64,000 nt of DNA from Rhizobium mongolense USDA 1844 (GCF_000419765.1 NZ_ATTQ01000005.1:248001-312000), one strand, 5' to 3'. Counted from the first letter of the stretch, positions 27,242 to 37,751 are shown. Made by a program: numbers and translations. Notes: generated by a model from the letters alone, not told the origin.

Positions 27242-29377
27242 ATGATAATTCTTTTATGCGTAATTGCATGCGGTCTGCTCTCGGTGGTTTATGCCATCTG
27301 GGCAACCCGCTCGGTGCTGGCGGCCGATCAGGGAAACAGCCGCATGCAGGAAATCGCGGGTTATATCCGTGAAGGCGCGCAGGCCTATCTCATGCGCCAG
27401 TACAAGACGATTGCGATCGTCGGCATCGTTGTTTTCATTGCAGCCTGGCTGCTTCTCTCCGGCATGGCCGCCATCGGCTTTCTGATCGGCGCCGTGCTTT
27501 CCGGTGCCGCCGGCTTTATCGGCATGCACGTCTCCGTCCGCGCCAACGTCCGCACGGCGCAGGCCGCATCGCACAGCCTCTCGGCCGGCCTCGATATCGC
27601 CTTCAAATCCGGTGCCATCACCGGCATGCTCGTCGCCGGTTTGGCGCTGCTCGGCGTATCCATCTATTATTTCATCCTGACCGGCGTGCTCGGCCATGAA
27701 AGCGGTTCGCGCGAAGTCATCGATGCGCTTGTCGCGCTCGGCTTCGGTGCCTCGCTGATCTCGATCTTCGCTCGTCTGGGCGGCGGCATCTTCACCAAGG
27801 GTGCCGATGTCGGCGGGGATCTCGTCGGCAAGGTCGAGGCAGGCATTCCGGAAGATGATCCGCGCAACCCGGCGACGATCGCGGATAATGTCGGCGACAA
27901 TGTCGGCGACTGCGCCGGCATGGCCGCAGACCTTTTCGAGACCTATGCCGTTTCCGTCGTCGCAACCATGGTTCTCGCCTCAATCTTCTTTGCCGGGGCA
28001 CCGATCCTGCAGTCGGCGATGGTCTATCCGCTGGCAATCTGCGGCGCCTGCATCCTCACCTCGATCGTCGGTACCTTTTTCGTCAAGCTTGGAACCAACG
28101 GCTCGATCATGGGCGCACTCTATAAGGGCCTTATCGTCACCGGCCTCCTGTCGATCGTCGGTCTAGGCGCTGCAACATCGTTGACGGTGGGCTGGGGGTC
28201 GCTCGGACAGGCCGGCGGTGTGGACGTTACCGGTACCAATCTCTTCTTCTGCGGCCTCGTCGGCCTCTTGGTAACGGCGCTCATTGTCGTCATCACCGAA
28301 TATTATACCGGCACCAACAAACGCCCGGTCAACTCGATCGCCCAGGCATCCGTGACCGGCCACGGCACTAACGTCATCCAGGGCCTTGCGGTCTCGCTGG
28401 AATCGACGGCGCTGCCTGCGATCGTCATCGTCGCCGGCATTATCGGCACCTACCAGCTCGCCGGCCTCTTCGGCACCGGCATCGCCGTCACCGCCATGCT
28501 CGGCCTTGCCGGTATGATCGTTGCGCTCGATGCCTTCGGTCCCGTGACCGACAACGCCGGCGGCATTGCCGAAATGTCCCATCTGCCGCCGGAAGTCCGC
28601 AAGTCGACGGACGCGCTCGACGCCGTCGGCAATACGACGAAAGCCGTGACCAAAGGCTACGCGATCGGCTCTGCCGGTCTCGGCGCGCTGGTGCTTTTTG
28701 CGGCCTATTCCTATGACCTCAAATATTTTGCGGCAAATGGCGACAAGTTTCCCTACTTCGCAGGCATAGGGGAGATTTCATTCGATCTCTCCAACCCCTA
28801 TGTGGTGGCCGGATTGATCTTCGGTGGGCTCATTCCCTACCTCTTCGGGGGTATCGCCATGACGGCCGTCGGCCGCGCCGCCGGCGCAATCGTCGAGGAA
28901 GTGCGCCGTCAGTTCAAGGAAAAGCCGGGCATCATGCAGGGAACGGAAAAGCCGGACTACGGCAAGGCCGTAGACCTTCTGACCAAGGCCGCAATCCGCG
29001 AGATGATCATCCCCTCGCTATTGCCGGTCCTTGCTCCGATCGTCGTTTATTTCGGTGTTCTGCTGGTCTCCGGCTCCAAGGCCTCGGCCTTCGCCGCACT
29101 CGGCGCATCGCTCCTCGGTGTCATTATCAACGGCCTGTTCGTCGCCATCTCGATGACGTCCGGCGGCGGTGCATGGGACAACGCGAAGAAGTCCTTCGAG
29201 GACGGCTTCGTCGACAAGGACGGCGTCCGCCACATGAAGGGCTCGGACGCACACAAGGCCTCCGTCACCGGCGACACGGTCGGCGATCCTTACAAGGACA
29301 CCGCAGGTCCGGCCGTCAATCCGGCGATCAAGATCACCAATATCGTCGCCTTGCTGCTCTTGGCGGTCTTGGCCTGA
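27242..29377 (+). CDS. hppA: Proton-translocating membrane pyrophosphatase, K+-independent type
   Basis: A 711-residue integral membrane enzyme with about 16 helices that uses pyrophosphate hydrolysis to pump H+. The catalytic loops are [15 protein letters not shown] and [19 protein letters not shown] near residues 190-225. The sequence [19 protein letters not shown] carries Lys where K+-dependent enzymes have Ala, the hallmark of the K+-independent subclass. The ATG at 27242 has GGAGGAAAG upstream; the frame is open further but homology starts here. It lies about 200 bases after nusB and probably has its own promoter (CTTGAC at 27113). Confidence 0.96.
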   Translation: MIILLCVIACGLLSVVYAIWATRSVLAADQGNSRMQEIAGYIREGAQAYLMRQYKTIAIVGIVVFIAAWLLLSGMAAIGFLIGAVLSGAAGFIGMHVSVRANVRTAQAASHSLSAGLDIAFKSGAITGMLVAGLALLGVSIYYFILTGVLGHESGSREVIDALVALGFGASLISIFARLGGGIFTKGADVGGDLVGKVEAGIPEDDPRNPATIADNVGDNVGDCAGMAADLFETYAVSVVATMVLASIFFAGAPILQSAMVYPLAICGACILTSIVGTFFVKLGTNGSIMGALYKGLIVTGLLSIVGLGAATSLTVGWGSLGQAGGVDVTGTNLFFCGLVGLLVTALIVVITEYYTGTNKRPVNSIAQASVTGHGTNVIQGLAVSLESTALPAIVIVAGIIGTYQLAGLFGTGIAVTAMLGLAGMIVALDAFGPVTDNAGGIAEMSHLPPEVRKSTDALDAVGNTTKAVTKGYAIGSAGLGALVLFAAYSYDLKYFAANGDKFPYFAGIGEISFDLSNPYVVAGLIFGGLIPYLFGGIAMTAVGRAAGAIVEEVRRQFKEKPGIMQGTEKPDYGKAVDLLTKAAIREMIIPSLLPVLAPIVVYFGVLLVSGSKASAFAALGASLLGVIINGLFVAISMTSGGGAWDNAKKSFEDGFVDKDGVRHMKGSDAHKASVTGDTVGDPYKDTAGPAVNPAIKITNIVALLLLAVLA

Positions 29378-29399
29378 TCGAACGCATTGAGACAAAGAA

Positions 29400-29433
29400 G
29401 AAACCCGCCGGAGCGATCCGGCGGGTTTCTTTG
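29400..29433. terminator. Bidirectional intrinsic terminator between hppA and bamE
   Basis: A perfect 13-bp stem (GAAACCCGCCGGA / TCCGGCGGGTTTC) with the loop GCGA. T-rich sequence follows on the plus side, and TTCTTTG on the minus side, so it can serve both convergent genes. Confidence 0.9.
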
Positions 29434-29446
29434 TTGGGTCGGATAT

Positions 29447-29971
29447 TCATCGGATACTTGCAGGATTCTGCGGATTGCCTGAAGGCGTTCCGAACAGGCT
29501 CTTTGCTGCACCGCCCGCGCCGCCTGCCAGAATCTGCTGCAGGAAGGTCAGTTCGCGGCCGCCGGTCGGCGTCACGCGCGAAATCGTGTCGAAGACCTTG
29601 CCGTCCTGGAGCGCGTAATTCGCGCGGCGCGTGACGACGCCGTCCTTGTCGAAGTAGATCGCAAGCACGCTCTGGTCGACGACCTTCAGTTTCTGGAAGG
29701 CGACGGAGCGCGTGCGCTTCTGCGATATGTAATAGAAGACCTCGGTGTCGAACGTTGCCGTCGTCGAAGGCGTGCCGAGCGACAGAAGCACCTGTTCGCG
29801 GCTAGAGCCTTCCGGAACGAGATTGAGGGATTGCTCGTCGACAATATAACCGCCGTTAAGCACTGTTCCCGTTTGGCAACCTGTGAGGCCTGCTGAGGCA
29901 ATCATGATGGCGATGGCTGCGCTGCTGAAGAATTTTATGTCAGACTTGAAATACCGTTTCTTCAACGACAT
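29447..29971 (-). CDS. bamE: Outer membrane assembly lipoprotein BamE
   Basis: A 174-residue lipoprotein with a lipobox ending LTGC (Cys32) after a hydrophobic signal. The BamE/SmpA fold is seen in LVPEGSSREQVLLSLGTPS and TEVFYYISQKRTRSVAFQKL. It would be part of the BAM complex that inserts beta-barrel proteins in the outer membrane. The alphaproteobacterial version has a Gly-rich C-terminal tail, as here (ILAGGAGGAAKSLFG). It is divergent from the next gene cluster. Confidence 0.93.
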   Translation of the reverse strand: MSLKKRYFKSDIKFFSSAAIAIMIASAGLTGCQTGTVLNGGYIVDEQSLNLVPEGSSREQVLLSLGTPSTTATFDTEVFYYISQKRTRSVAFQKLKVVDQSVLAIYFDKDGVVTRRANYALQDGKVFDTISRVTPTGGRELTFLQQILAGGAGGAAKSLFGTPSGNPQNPASIR

Positions 29972-30216
29972 CTACTCCCTTGAGGTATCGATAGGCAGCT
30001 TTCCGGCCCTGCAATCACCGCTGATGCAAAACCTTTGTGGCCTTTCCGGGGTCGAATACTCCCAATTCGCCGAGATCGAGCCGACAAGGGAACTGTCCCG
30101 AAAGTGGCCACCTTCGGCATTGCAATTCGCGCCTGCTTCGGTAAACCAGCTTTCGAAATCATGCAACACAGGCCACGCAACTCCGCGTGAAGAACGAGGC
30201 TTTTCCGGAAGAAACA

Positions 30217-30750
30217 ATGATCTTCGGGCTCTTTCGCAAGAAAAACAACAATCAGGCGATCGTCGAACGGCAGTACTCGGTACTGACTGCCGCAGCCCGT
30301 ATGCCGGAATTCTACGAGACCATGCATGTTCCAGACACCGTGATGGGCCGTTTCGAGATGCTGTCGCTGGTGATGATCCTCTTCTTCCGCCGCACACGCT
30401 CATCCGGATCCAGCGGACAGGAGATTGCCCAGGAGATCGTCGATGCCTTCTTTGAGGATATCGACCATTCGATCCGCGAACTCGGCATCAGCGACAACGG
30501 AGTGCCGAAACGCATGAAGAAGCTTGCCGGCATGTTCTACGGACGTCTCGAATCCTATTCGGCGTCAATGGACACCGGCGACCGCGCGGCCCTTGCCGCA
30601 GCCCTTAACCGCAACATCCATCCGCAAGCCTCCGACGCTTACGACATGACGGCGCTTGCCAACTGGATGTTTGACGCCGAAGCCGATCTGTCGGCCCAGT
30701 CCGAAGACCGGATCGCCACCGGCTCGGCGACGCTGCCACAGGCAGCGTAA
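30217..30750 (+). CDS. Ubiquinol-cytochrome c chaperone (CBP3 family) protein
   Basis: A 177-residue protein. It opens with MIFGLFRKKN and carries the CBP3-like helical segments RMPEFYETMHVPDTVMGRFE and EDIDHSIRELGISDNGVPKR. In mitochondria CBP3 helps make cytochrome b; the bacterial relatives are thought to help assemble the bc1 complex. I start at the ATG at 30217, which follows GGAAG. It precedes DUF177 by 10 bases, a conserved alphaproteobacterial pairing. Confidence 0.9.
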   Translation: MIFGLFRKKNNNQAIVERQYSVLTAAARMPEFYETMHVPDTVMGRFEMLSLVMILFFRRTRSSGSSGQEIAQEIVDAFFEDIDHSIRELGISDNGVPKRMKKLAGMFYGRLESYSASMDTGDRAALAAALNRNIHPQASDAYDMTALANWMFDAEADLSAQSEDRIATGSATLPQAA

Positions 30751-30760
30751 GGAGGACGCC

Positions 30761-31315
30761 ATGAAGCATCGCAACGACGACATTCCATTTTCTTACCTCG
30801 TCAAGGTCGGCCATATCTCCGCAAACCCTGTCGAAGTGCACCTCAAAGCAGACGAGAAGGAGCGGAAGGCGCTTGCCGAACGCTGGGATGTACTGTCCGT
30901 CGACGATCTGCGTGCGGACCTGCAGATCAATCGCTGGAAGAAGGATGGCATCCGCGTGAAGGGCAGGGTGCAGGCAAAGATCGTTCAGGCCTGCGTGGTG
31001 ACACTCGACCCGGTACCTGCCGATATCGACGAGCAGTTCGAGCAGATCTACGTGCCCGAGAATTCGAAGCTCGCCAGGCACCCGGCCAATGATGCTGGCG
31101 AAATGGTTCTCGATCCTGACGGGCCGGACCTGCCTGAAACCTTCTCCGGCGACACGATCGACGCGGGAGAAGTGGTGATGGAATTCGCCGCGCTGGCGAT
31201 CGATCCCTATCCCCGCAAGAAGGGTGTCGAGTTCTCCGGCCATATCGAGGATACGGGGGAAAACGATAAGAAGCCTTCTGCCTTTGCGGTGCTCAAGGAT
31301 TGGCAGAAGGACTGA
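30761..31315 (+). CDS. DUF177 (YceD-like) protein
   Basis: A 184-residue protein of the DUF177/YceD family, with the typical VKGRVQAKIVQACVVTLDPV and the late segment AGEVVMEFAALAIDPYPRK. In many bacteria it sits before rpmF-plsX-fabH and has been linked to 23S rRNA maturation; here rpmF is absent and plsX follows after about 105 bases. A strong GGAGG lies 6 bases before the ATG at 30761. Confidence 0.92.
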   Translation: MKHRNDDIPFSYLVKVGHISANPVEVHLKADEKERKALAERWDVLSVDDLRADLQINRWKKDGIRVKGRVQAKIVQACVVTLDPVPADIDEQFEQIYVPENSKLARHPANDAGEMVLDPDGPDLPETFSGDTIDAGEVVMEFAALAIDPYPRKKGVEFSGHIEDTGENDKKPSAFAVLKDWQKD

Positions 31316-31421
31316 AAAACCCGTGGGGTATTTGACACAATTCAGTTGTAAGCGATAGGAAAACCGGTATTTTGGCCGAAATTTTCGCTCCCCTCAGGCG
31401 AAAGAAAAGGATCAGGGACGC

Positions 31422-32468
31422 GTGATCAGAATATCTCTCGACCTCATGGGTGGCGACTTTGGTCCCCAGGTTGTCATCCCCGGTGCCGCGAAAGCATTGG
31501 AAAGGCATCCGGATATCTCCTTCGTCTTTTTTGGACTGAAAGAGCAGTGCGATCCGGTTCTCGCCAAGTTTCCGAAGGTGAGGGAAAAGTCCGTCTTCCA
31601 CGATTGCGAACTTGCCGTTCGCATGGACGAGAAGCCCAGCCAGGCGCTGCGCCGCGGCCGTTATATTTCCACCATGTGGCGCTCGATTGAGGCTGTGAAG
31701 ACGGGCGACGCTGATGTCGCCGTTTCCGCGGGAAACACCGGCGCGCTAATGGCCATGGCAAAGTTCTGTCTGCGTACGATGGCCAATATCGAGCGCCCGG
31801 CGATTGCGGCCATTTGGCCGACGCTGCGGGGCGAGAGCATCGTTCTCGATGTCGGCGCGACGATCGGCGCTGATTCTCAGCAACTGATGGACTTCGCCCT
31901 GATGGGCGGCGCTATGGCGCGCGCGCTCTTCGAACTCGAACGGCCGACGATCGGACTGCTGAACGTCGGCGTCGAAGAGGTGAAGGGCCAGGAAGAAGTC
32001 AAGGAGGCAGGCCGGCTGCTTCGCGAGGCCAATATCGATTCGCTCGAATATTCCGGTTTCGTCGAAGGCGACGACATCGGGAAAGGCACCGTCGATGTCG
32101 TCGTGACCGAAGGCTTTTCGGGCAATATCGCCTTGAAAGCGGCTGAAGGTACAGCAAAACAGATCGCCGCATATCTGCGTGCCGCAATGTCCCGCACGCT
32201 GCTTGCCAGGATCGGCTATCTGTTTGCCAAGAGCGCCTTCGACATGCTTCGCGAAAAGATGGACCCGAGCAAGGTTAATGGCGGCGTATTCCTTGGTCTC
32301 AACGGCATCGTCATCAAGAGCCATGGCGGCGCCAATGCAGACGGCATCGCTGCTGCCATCGAGGTCGGCTATGATATGGCCAAGAATGGCCTCAATCAGA
32401 AAATAGAAAACGATCTCAAGAAATATCATGCCAAGCGGTTACCCCCGATGGGGCCGGAAGCCGCATGA
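31422..32468 (+). CDS. plsX: Phosphate acyltransferase PlsX
   Basis: A 348-residue enzyme that turns acyl-ACP into acyl-phosphate for phospholipid synthesis. The opening [20 protein letters not shown] and the [14 protein letters not shown] segment at about residue 105 are diagnostic, as is the C-terminal [20 protein letters not shown]. The start codon is GTG. fabH begins 19 bases after the stop, so fatty acid initiation and phospholipid synthesis are co-expressed. Confidence 0.96.
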   Translation: MIRISLDLMGGDFGPQVVIPGAAKALERHPDISFVFFGLKEQCDPVLAKFPKVREKSVFHDCELAVRMDEKPSQALRRGRYISTMWRSIEAVKTGDADVAVSAGNTGALMAMAKFCLRTMANIERPAIAAIWPTLRGESIVLDVGATIGADSQQLMDFALMGGAMARALFELERPTIGLLNVGVEEVKGQEEVKEAGRLLREANIDSLEYSGFVEGDDIGKGTVDVVVTEGFSGNIALKAAEGTAKQIAAYLRAAMSRTLLARIGYLFAKSAFDMLREKMDPSKVNGGVFLGLNGIVIKSHGGANADGIAAAIEVGYDMAKNGLNQKIENDLKKYHAKRLPPMGPEAA

Positions 32469-32487
32469 GCAACGAGGTTTAACCAGA

Positions 32488-33459
32488 ATGATCCGTTCAG
32501 TGGTTCGCGGGTTCGGAGCCGCACTTCCGAAACGCGTAATGACCAATCGCGAGATGGAGGATGTCGTCGATACGTCTGACGAGTGGATCGTCCAGCGCAC
32601 CGGTATCCGCCAGCGACATATCGCAAGCGACGACGAGACCACGTCTTCGCTCGGCGAGCGGGCTGCGCGTGCGGCGCTCGACAAGGCAGGGCTGACGCCT
32701 GCCGATATCGATCTCATCATCTGTGCCACCTCGACGCCGGACAACACTTTCCCGGCGACGGCGGTCAATATCCAGAACCGTCTCGGCATGCACCACGGCT
32801 TCGCCTTCGACGTTCAGGCGGTCTGCACCGGCTTCGTCTATGCCGTGACGACGGCCGACGCCTATATCCGTGGCGGCCTCGCCAGGCGTGCCCTCGTGAT
32901 CGGTGCGGAAACCTTCTCGCGCATCCTCGACTGGAACGACCGCACCACCTGCGTGCTCTTCGGCGACGGCGCCGGCGCGATCGTGATCGAGGCTGCCGAA
33001 GGCGAGGGTACGACAGCCGATCGCGGTATCCTGACGGCGCATCTTCGCTCCGACGGCTCGCACAAGGAGAAACTCTTCGTCGATGGCGGCCCGTCCACCA
33101 CCGGCACCGTCGGCAAGCTGCGCATGGAGGGCCGCGAGGTCTTCAAATATGCCGTCGGCATGATCACCGACGTGATTCAGGCCGCCTTCGATTCGACGGG
33201 TACGACCGCCGGAGATCTCGACTGGCTTGTGCCGCACCAGGCGAACCGCCGCATCATCGACGGCTCCGCCAAGAAGCTGCATATCGCTCCCGAGAAGGTC
33301 GTCATCACTGTCGACCTGCACGGCAACACCTCAGCCGCCTCGATCCCGCTCGCACTTGCCACTGCAGCAGGCGATGGACGCATTAAGAAAGGCGATCTGG
33401 TGATGCTGGAGGCGATGGGCGGCGGCTTCACCTGGGGTGCTTTGCTGCTGCGCTGGTGA
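32488..33459 (+). CDS. fabH: 3-oxoacyl-ACP synthase III (FabH)
   Basis: A 323-residue condensing enzyme that starts fatty acid synthesis from acetyl-CoA and malonyl-ACP. The catalytic triad is complete: C113 ([10 protein letters not shown]), H250 (LVPHQANRR) and N280 ([10 protein letters not shown]). The frame is open upstream to 32428 inside plsX, but the homology starts at the ATG at 32488. Confidence 0.97.
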   Translation: MIRSVVRGFGAALPKRVMTNREMEDVVDTSDEWIVQRTGIRQRHIASDDETTSSLGERAARAALDKAGLTPADIDLIICATSTPDNTFPATAVNIQNRLGMHHGFAFDVQAVCTGFVYAVTTADAYIRGGLARRALVIGAETFSRILDWNDRTTCVLFGDGAGAIVIEAAEGEGTTADRGILTAHLRSDGSHKEKLFVDGGPSTTGTVGKLRMEGREVFKYAVGMITDVIQAAFDSTGTTAGDLDWLVPHQANRRIIDGSAKKLHIAPEKVVITVDLHGNTSAASIPLALATAAGDGRIKKGDLVMLEAMGGGFTWGALLLRW

Positions 33460-33496
33460 CGGCGAAGAATCGCAAAAAACTGGCGACGAACAAGAG

Positions 33497-33525
33497 CTTG
33501 ACCGTAAGGCGCAAGACAAATAGTC
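33497..33525 (+). promoter_or_regulatory. Candidate sigma-70 promoter of ihfA
   Basis: CTTGAC at 33497-33502 matches the rhizobial -35 consensus exactly; a weak -10-like ATAGTC follows after 17 bases. It lies 46 bases before the ihfA ATG in the gap after fabH. The -10 match is poor, so this is a candidate only. Confidence 0.4.
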
Positions 33526-33570
33526 TTTGCTCGCTTTTAAAAAATATTTTGTAGAATTGGCGGGGAGACC

Positions 33571-33909
33571 ATGACCGGAAAGACAGTGACGCGAGCAGAC
33601 CTGGCGGAATCGGTTTTCCGGAAGGTCGGTCTCTCCAGGACCGAATCCGCCGAACTCGTCGAGACCGTGCTCGACGAAATCTGCAACGCCATCGTCCGTG
33701 GCGAAACCGTCAAACTTTCCTCCTTCGCCACCTTCCAGGTCCGCGATAAGAACGAGCGCATCGGCCGCAATCCCAAGACGGGCGAAGAAGTGCCGATCTC
33801 GCCCCGCCGGGTGATGACTTTCAAGGCTTCGAACGTCCTGAAGACCCGTATTCTCAAGGCGCACACCCTGCGCAAGGTCAAGCAGAAGCCGGCAAATCCG
33901 GCGATGTAA
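33571..33909 (+). CDS. ihfA: Integration host factor alpha subunit
   Basis: A 112-residue DNA-bending protein of the HU/IHF family. The arm sequence is [20 protein letters not shown], and the body has [20 protein letters not shown]. The C-terminal tail (KQKPANPAM) is slightly longer than in E. coli. It forms a dimer with IhfB and shapes promoters and recombination sites. It is followed by a MerR regulator, the usual fabH-ihfA-merR order. Confidence 0.96.
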   Translation: MTGKTVTRADLAESVFRKVGLSRTESAELVETVLDEICNAIVRGETVKLSSFATFQVRDKNERIGRNPKTGEEVPISPRRVMTFKASNVLKTRILKAHTLRKVKQKPANPAM

Positions 33910-34089
33910 GGGTCAAAGGATAAGTTGAATACCTGTCCCCGATTGCTGCCTCCTGATCATTTTCCTCCAATCGCGCTTTCCGGCTTGTGGGCTATGCGAA
34001 GACATGACTTGAATTCAACGCCGCAAACCGTTGAAATATGATGAGTCGCGGTTTGGACCGCCACCGGTGATCGCGTAGGGAGTACGACC

Positions 34090-34626
34090 TTGGACAAGAG
34101 CCCCGATGCCTTCCGAACAATCAGCGAAGTCGCTGACGACCTTGATCTGCCGCAACACGTTCTGCGTTTTTGGGAAACGCGCTTTCCGCAGATAAAGCCG
34201 ATGAAGAGGGGCGGTGGGCGCCGCTATTACCGGCCGGAAGACGTGGATCTGCTGAAGGGTATTCGGCATCTCCTTTACGACCACGGCTACACGATCAAGG
34301 GCGTTCAGAAGCTCCTGAAGACCAACGGCAACAAATTCGTCGTCGCTGTCGCGCAAGGCGATCTCGCCAGCGTCGAGGCGCTTGCCGCGGGTGGCAGGGA
34401 CAGCGCCCCGGGTGAGCCGCGCGTCGGCATTTCGGAGGAGGATCAGCTGGTCGGCCGCGCAAAGCCGCCGATTACCCGCCGCTTCTTCAATTTCGTCGCC
34501 GGCGACGACGATCAGTCTGAAGTCTCAATTGGCAAGTCGAGCGTCAGCAAGGAGGACAGGGCGCTTCTGCAGGAGGCGCTCTACGATCTTCTGGAATGCA
34601 AGCGCCTTCTCGATCAGGTGCGCTAA
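34090..34626 (+). CDS. MerR-family transcriptional regulator
   Basis: A 178-residue protein with an N-terminal MerR winged helix ([20 protein letters not shown], then [20 protein letters not shown]). The C-terminal 90 residues are a linker and a short helix ([18 protein letters not shown]); no metal-binding cysteines typical of MerR or CueR are visible. Start is TTG at 34090 behind AGGGAG. The gene always follows ihfA in alphaproteobacteria; its targets are unknown. Confidence 0.9.
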   Translation: MDKSPDAFRTISEVADDLDLPQHVLRFWETRFPQIKPMKRGGGRRYYRPEDVDLLKGIRHLLYDHGYTIKGVQKLLKTNGNKFVVAVAQGDLASVEALAAGGRDSAPGEPRVGISEEDQLVGRAKPPITRRFFNFVAGDDDQSEVSIGKSSVSKEDRALLQEALYDLLECKRLLDQVR

Positions 34627-34973
34627 AAATCTATGCGCCCGAGGAATGCGGTCCGTGGCCAGTCACTGGACGGTTATCACCAGATCGGCCTACGGGCAGC
34701 TCACCAGGCGGTATCGACACCCGATTGCCGCGTCCGATGGAATGTCCCGGAAGCAGCGTCTTTCCGATGGGAGGGCAGGCGAATCCAACACTACCAGCGG
34801 TAGCGCTCGCCTTGCGGCTGGCGGAACAGCACGCGTCATGCGCCGGGAATGGCTATTCATCGCCGGATGCGGACAGAGCATTGAGAAGGCTCCCTGAGGA
34901 TGGAAAGCCTGTGCCGTCTGCTGGCCTGGGGAGGAACATGGGCGCGAAGCTCTGAGCTTCGCGCCTGATCGGA
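34627..34973. other. Intergenic region after merR
   Basis: These 347 bases hold no gene I can support. A perfect 11-bp hairpin (GGCGCGAAGCT / AGCTTCGCGCC, 34941-34965) lies just past the stop of the DUF1236 gene; it lacks a T tract in either direction. Confidence 0.5.
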
Positions 34974-35288
34974 TCACTCGAGGATTTGAATGACGCGGTG
35001 CGTCTGAGGTTCGACGATCACTCTACGATTGTTAACAACGGTATAAGCATAACCGTCCATATCCGGGACCTCGTGGATTCCGACGGTCTCCGGAAGCGTC
35101 GTTCCGACGACGACGTCGCCCTCATAGACGACAGAAGGTACCTGCTGCTCCATCACATAGGTGCGAACTTCGCCCGGCAACACGATGGAGCCGGTGGGTG
35201 CAGGGTCGACGATTACCGTACTCTGCGCGAAGGCGGCAGAGCAGACCGTCAGCGTTACGGCGGCCGTAGCCAGCATGGTCTTGCGCAT
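34974..35288 (-). CDS. DUF1236-type small exported protein
   Basis: A 104-residue protein with a signal peptide (MRKTMLATAAVTLTVCSAAF, cleavage after AFAQ). The mature part carries the DUF1236 pattern: VRTYVMEQQVPSVVYEGDVV, then VVVGTTLPETVGIHEVPD and VVNNRRVIVEPQTHRVIQIL at the end. Such proteins are common in Rhizobiales; the function is unknown, with a periplasmic location expected. Confidence 0.85.
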   Translation of the reverse strand: MRKTMLATAAVTLTVCSAAFAQSTVIVDPAPTGSIVLPGEVRTYVMEQQVPSVVYEGDVVVGTTLPETVGIHEVPDMDGYAYTVVNNRRVIVEPQTHRVIQILE

Positions 35289-35541
35289 AGGACAAATCTC
35301 CTTTTCCTACCCAGCCTTGATGAAAAAACGTCCCGCGGAACCGTTGTTCCGGAAACGTCACAGCCGCCTGCTGCTTCTGCGCTGCCGTGGCACTGACCTT
35401 GGCAAAGCCGCCGGCATCTGTTTAGAGAGGATCGCACGAAAGGACTCGTGCGTTGAGAACCGCCAGGAGAAACAGGGAGAGCGATCCTGATCTCCGTCCG
35501 CCTTTCCGCTTACGAAGCCCCATTTCACAAGGAATTCCCCT

Positions 35542-36207
35542 GTGTCCTCTCCCAATGTACCCGGCAAAGCCTATGATGCATTCCTCTTCGACATGGACGG
35601 CACGCTGCTTAACTCCATAGCGGTCGTCGAGCGCATCTGGGGCGATTGGGCAAAGGATCACGGCCTCGAGCCGGAAGTGTTCCTGAAGACGATACACGGC
35701 GTCCGTGCCAGCGACACCATCCGTCAACTGGCACTTCCCGGTGTGGATCCGGTGCTTGAAGCGAAAAAACTTCTGATCGAGGAAATGGAAGACGTCGACG
35801 GTATCGTGCAGATCCCCGGCGCAATCCGCTTTCTGAACGGCATTCCCGCCGACAGATGGGCGATCGTCACCTCCGCCCCATTTGAACTCGCCAAGCGACG
35901 CATGACCGCCGCCGGCATCCCGATGCCGAAGGTCATCGTCACCGGCGAGGAAGTCCAGGCAGGCAAGCCCAGCCCGGAATGCTACCTGCTCGGCGCCAGC
36001 CGCCTGGGCGTCGATCCGAAACGCTGCTTGGTCTTCGAAGACGCGGTTGCGGGCATACTTGCGGGAGAAGGTGCAGGAGCCGATGTCACCGTCATTACCA
36101 CGACACATGCCACGCCCTTCGAAACACCGCATTTCTCGATTGCGGACTACGAGGCATGGACCGTGACGACAATCGGCGGCATCGGAATCGGAATTGTCGG
36201 AGCCTAA
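35542..36207 (+). CDS. HAD-superfamily sugar phosphatase
   Basis: A 221-residue hydrolase of the HAD family, subfamily I. Motif 1 is D17-x-D19-GT (LFDMDGTLLNS), motif 2 is the Ser/Thr in IVTSAP, motif 3 the Lys of GKPSPECY, and motif 4 VFEDAVAG. It resembles beta-phosphoglucomutase/2-deoxyglucose-6-phosphatase-type enzymes (DOG1/YfbT-like). Start is GTG at 35542 after AAGGAA. The C-terminus ends in an unusual Ile/Gly-rich run (TIGGIGIGIVGA). Confidence 0.88.
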   Translation: MSSPNVPGKAYDAFLFDMDGTLLNSIAVVERIWGDWAKDHGLEPEVFLKTIHGVRASDTIRQLALPGVDPVLEAKKLLIEEMEDVDGIVQIPGAIRFLNGIPADRWAIVTSAPFELAKRRMTAAGIPMPKVIVTGEEVQAGKPSPECYLLGASRLGVDPKRCLVFEDAVAGILAGEGAGADVTVITTTHATPFETPHFSIADYEAWTVTTIGGIGIGIVGA

Positions 36208-36301
36208 GTGGCACATCGCCTTTTTGCGCGGAGTACGGCTTTTTCCGCTTGCATTGGGCGACACGAAAAACTAAACGAAACAAGCTGTTTCGGCAGGTCG
36301 A

Positions 36302-36367
36302 GGCGTAGCGCAACCAGGTAGCGCACTTGACTGGATCAAGGGGCGCTGGTTCGATATGAGACCAGCG
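36302..36367 (+). pseudogene. Decayed tRNA-Pro copy
   Basis: The segment shares GGTAGCGCACTTGACTGG and TCAAGGGG with the intact tRNA-Pro 100 bases downstream. The anticodon loop is shortened (CTGGA instead of CTGGGGG, losing the GGG anticodon), the T arm carries extra bases (CTGGTTCGATATGAGACCAG), and no acceptor stem can form. It cannot be a working tRNA. Confidence 0.75.
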
Positions 36368-36400
36368 AAGTTGTTGAGGCCTACCGAATGAGGCATGTGA

Positions 36401-36474
<74 letters not shown>

Positions 36475-37118
36475 GATTTTTACTCGTTAATCCAACGAGT
36501 TATTATTGGGCATCCGAAAAGGCGGCTGGTGGGGCAAGGTCCCGACTGGCCGCTATTTCTGTCTGGAACAGTGACTTTGGGCTCTAAACAAAGTTAAAAG
36601 GCATTAGATTCAACAATTTACGGATGTTCATCATCAAGGCTGTTCTGGTGTCGGTGCACGCGCAGAAGGATCTGGCTGCCTTGCGAAATCGATGACGGTG
36701 GCGTCACCTGGCTCGGAACGCCGCAGTCGACCCCAGGTGCAAATCCAGCGCTTGTGGAAGAACTCGTCCGAGTCCGCTTCGAAAACGTCTCGCTCGCGTA
36801 AGGGCCAGCTGGCAGCGAATGCCCATCGTCGCGGGCGTTGCACGGTTGAAAGGACGCAGATATCTGGTCACGCTTCAGTCGTCGCGATTGCGAAATCCCC
36901 CTTCCCGGAGCCTCCATCAAGTCCAGTCGCCCCCACCATTTATCACATTGAAATTTCAGGAAAAACCTGAGCGAGAGCTCCTCATGAAGCGAAGCCGGAA
37001 GAAACCGGCCGCTCGCGAAAGTGTGATGAGTTGTTATCATGCAGTGCCGGTTTTTCCCGGAACAAGCCCCGTCCCCCCAGGTTAGCCTGCCGTCACCCAC
37101 GCAACACTGGAGGACATT
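36475..37118. other. Long intergenic region downstream of tRNA-Pro
   Basis: These 644 bases hold no intact gene that I can identify and no integrase. One plus-strand segment (36661-36801) reads like the C-terminus of a protein (separate entry). No copy of the tRNA 3' end, which would mark an attachment site, is visible in the gap. Confidence 0.5.
36661..36801 (+). pseudogene. Possible C-terminal gene fragment
   Basis: A 46-codon open stretch ending in TAA reads CEIDDGGVTWLGTPQS followed by TPGANPALVEELVRVRFENV and SLA. The amino-acid pattern and codon use look like genuine coding sequence, but the frame has no start and upstream sequence does not extend it. I cannot name the family. Its place downstream of a tRNA fits a leftover of an integrated element; this is inference. 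Confidence 0.3.
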
Positions 37119-37427
37119 ATGCGTATTAAACTTTTAGCAGCATCCATTCTGGCCCTCGGCATGGCAACATCGGCTTCCTATGCCCAGAGCCAAGGCGCTC
37201 CGGCCGGCTCAACGAATTCGCCGCCATCGGTGCAGGAAGGGGAAGACTATCCTTTCGGCGACAATGGCAATGCGCCTACTGCGGTTGATCCCAATGTAAC
37301 TGGCAGCACGACCATGACACGGGGAGGTTCCATGGAAAGCAATTGCTCTGCGTACGATAAGGCGCGGACCTCTCCTGGCCGCGGCGACGACCAGACCGAC
37401 ATGGCAGAACTATGTGGTAACAAGTAG
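37119..37427 (+). CDS. Small exported hypothetical protein
   Basis: A 102-residue protein with a signal peptide (MRIKLLAASILALGMATSAS, cleavage after SYA). The mature part is polar, with two cysteines (SNCSAYDKAR and AELCGNK) that could form a disulfide. GGAGG lies 6 bases before the ATG, and a strong terminator follows, which supports a real, well-expressed single gene. No known family. Confidence 0.75.
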   Translation: MRIKLLAASILALGMATSASYAQSQGAPAGSTNSPPSVQEGEDYPFGDNGNAPTAVDPNVTGSTTMTRGGSMESNCSAYDKARTSPGRGDDQTDMAELCGNK

Positions 37428-37440
37428 CCGATGTGCTTCC

Positions 37441-37475
37441 AAGGAAAGGCCGGTATCGCACCGGCCTTTCCTTTT
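37441..37475. terminator. Bidirectional intrinsic terminator
   Basis: A perfect 14-bp stem (AAGGAAAGGCCGGT / ACCGGCCTTTCCTT) with the loop ATCGC, ending in TT. It lies between two convergent small genes and can serve both. Confidence 0.88.
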
Positions 37476-37487
37476 GCTGGTGTCTAC

Positions 37488-37751
37488 TCAATCGGCGCTG
37501 TCGACCACATCACGCCGTCTTACGAGCTTGAGGCTTCTGTCCGGTTGAATGATGTAGGTTTCTTCCACCCATCGGCCGGTCGGGTCGATAAACTGATGGG
37601 GCAGAACAGAGCCGGGCGGCGATTTGCTAAGCCGCGCCGGTGGCTGGCCTCCATATGTGATGCTTCCGCGTATCGGCTCGATTCCTTCGGAGCCGCTGGT
37701 GCAGCCGGATAATGCCAGTGAAGCTATCAAAATCGTCCGTCGAATTCCCAT
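37488..37751 (-). CDS. Small lipoprotein
   Basis: An 87-residue protein with a lipoprotein signal (MGIRRTILIASLALSGC, Cys17). The mature part has YGGQPPARLSKSPPGSVLPH and a basic C-terminal stretch. It should be anchored to a membrane. No family recognised; homologues in rhizobia are likely, since the signal and the shared terminator look intact. Confidence 0.7.
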   Translation of the reverse strand: MGIRRTILIASLALSGCTSGSEGIEPIRGSITYGGQPPARLSKSPPGSVLPHQFIDPTGRWVEETYIIQPDRSLKLVRRRDVVDSAD

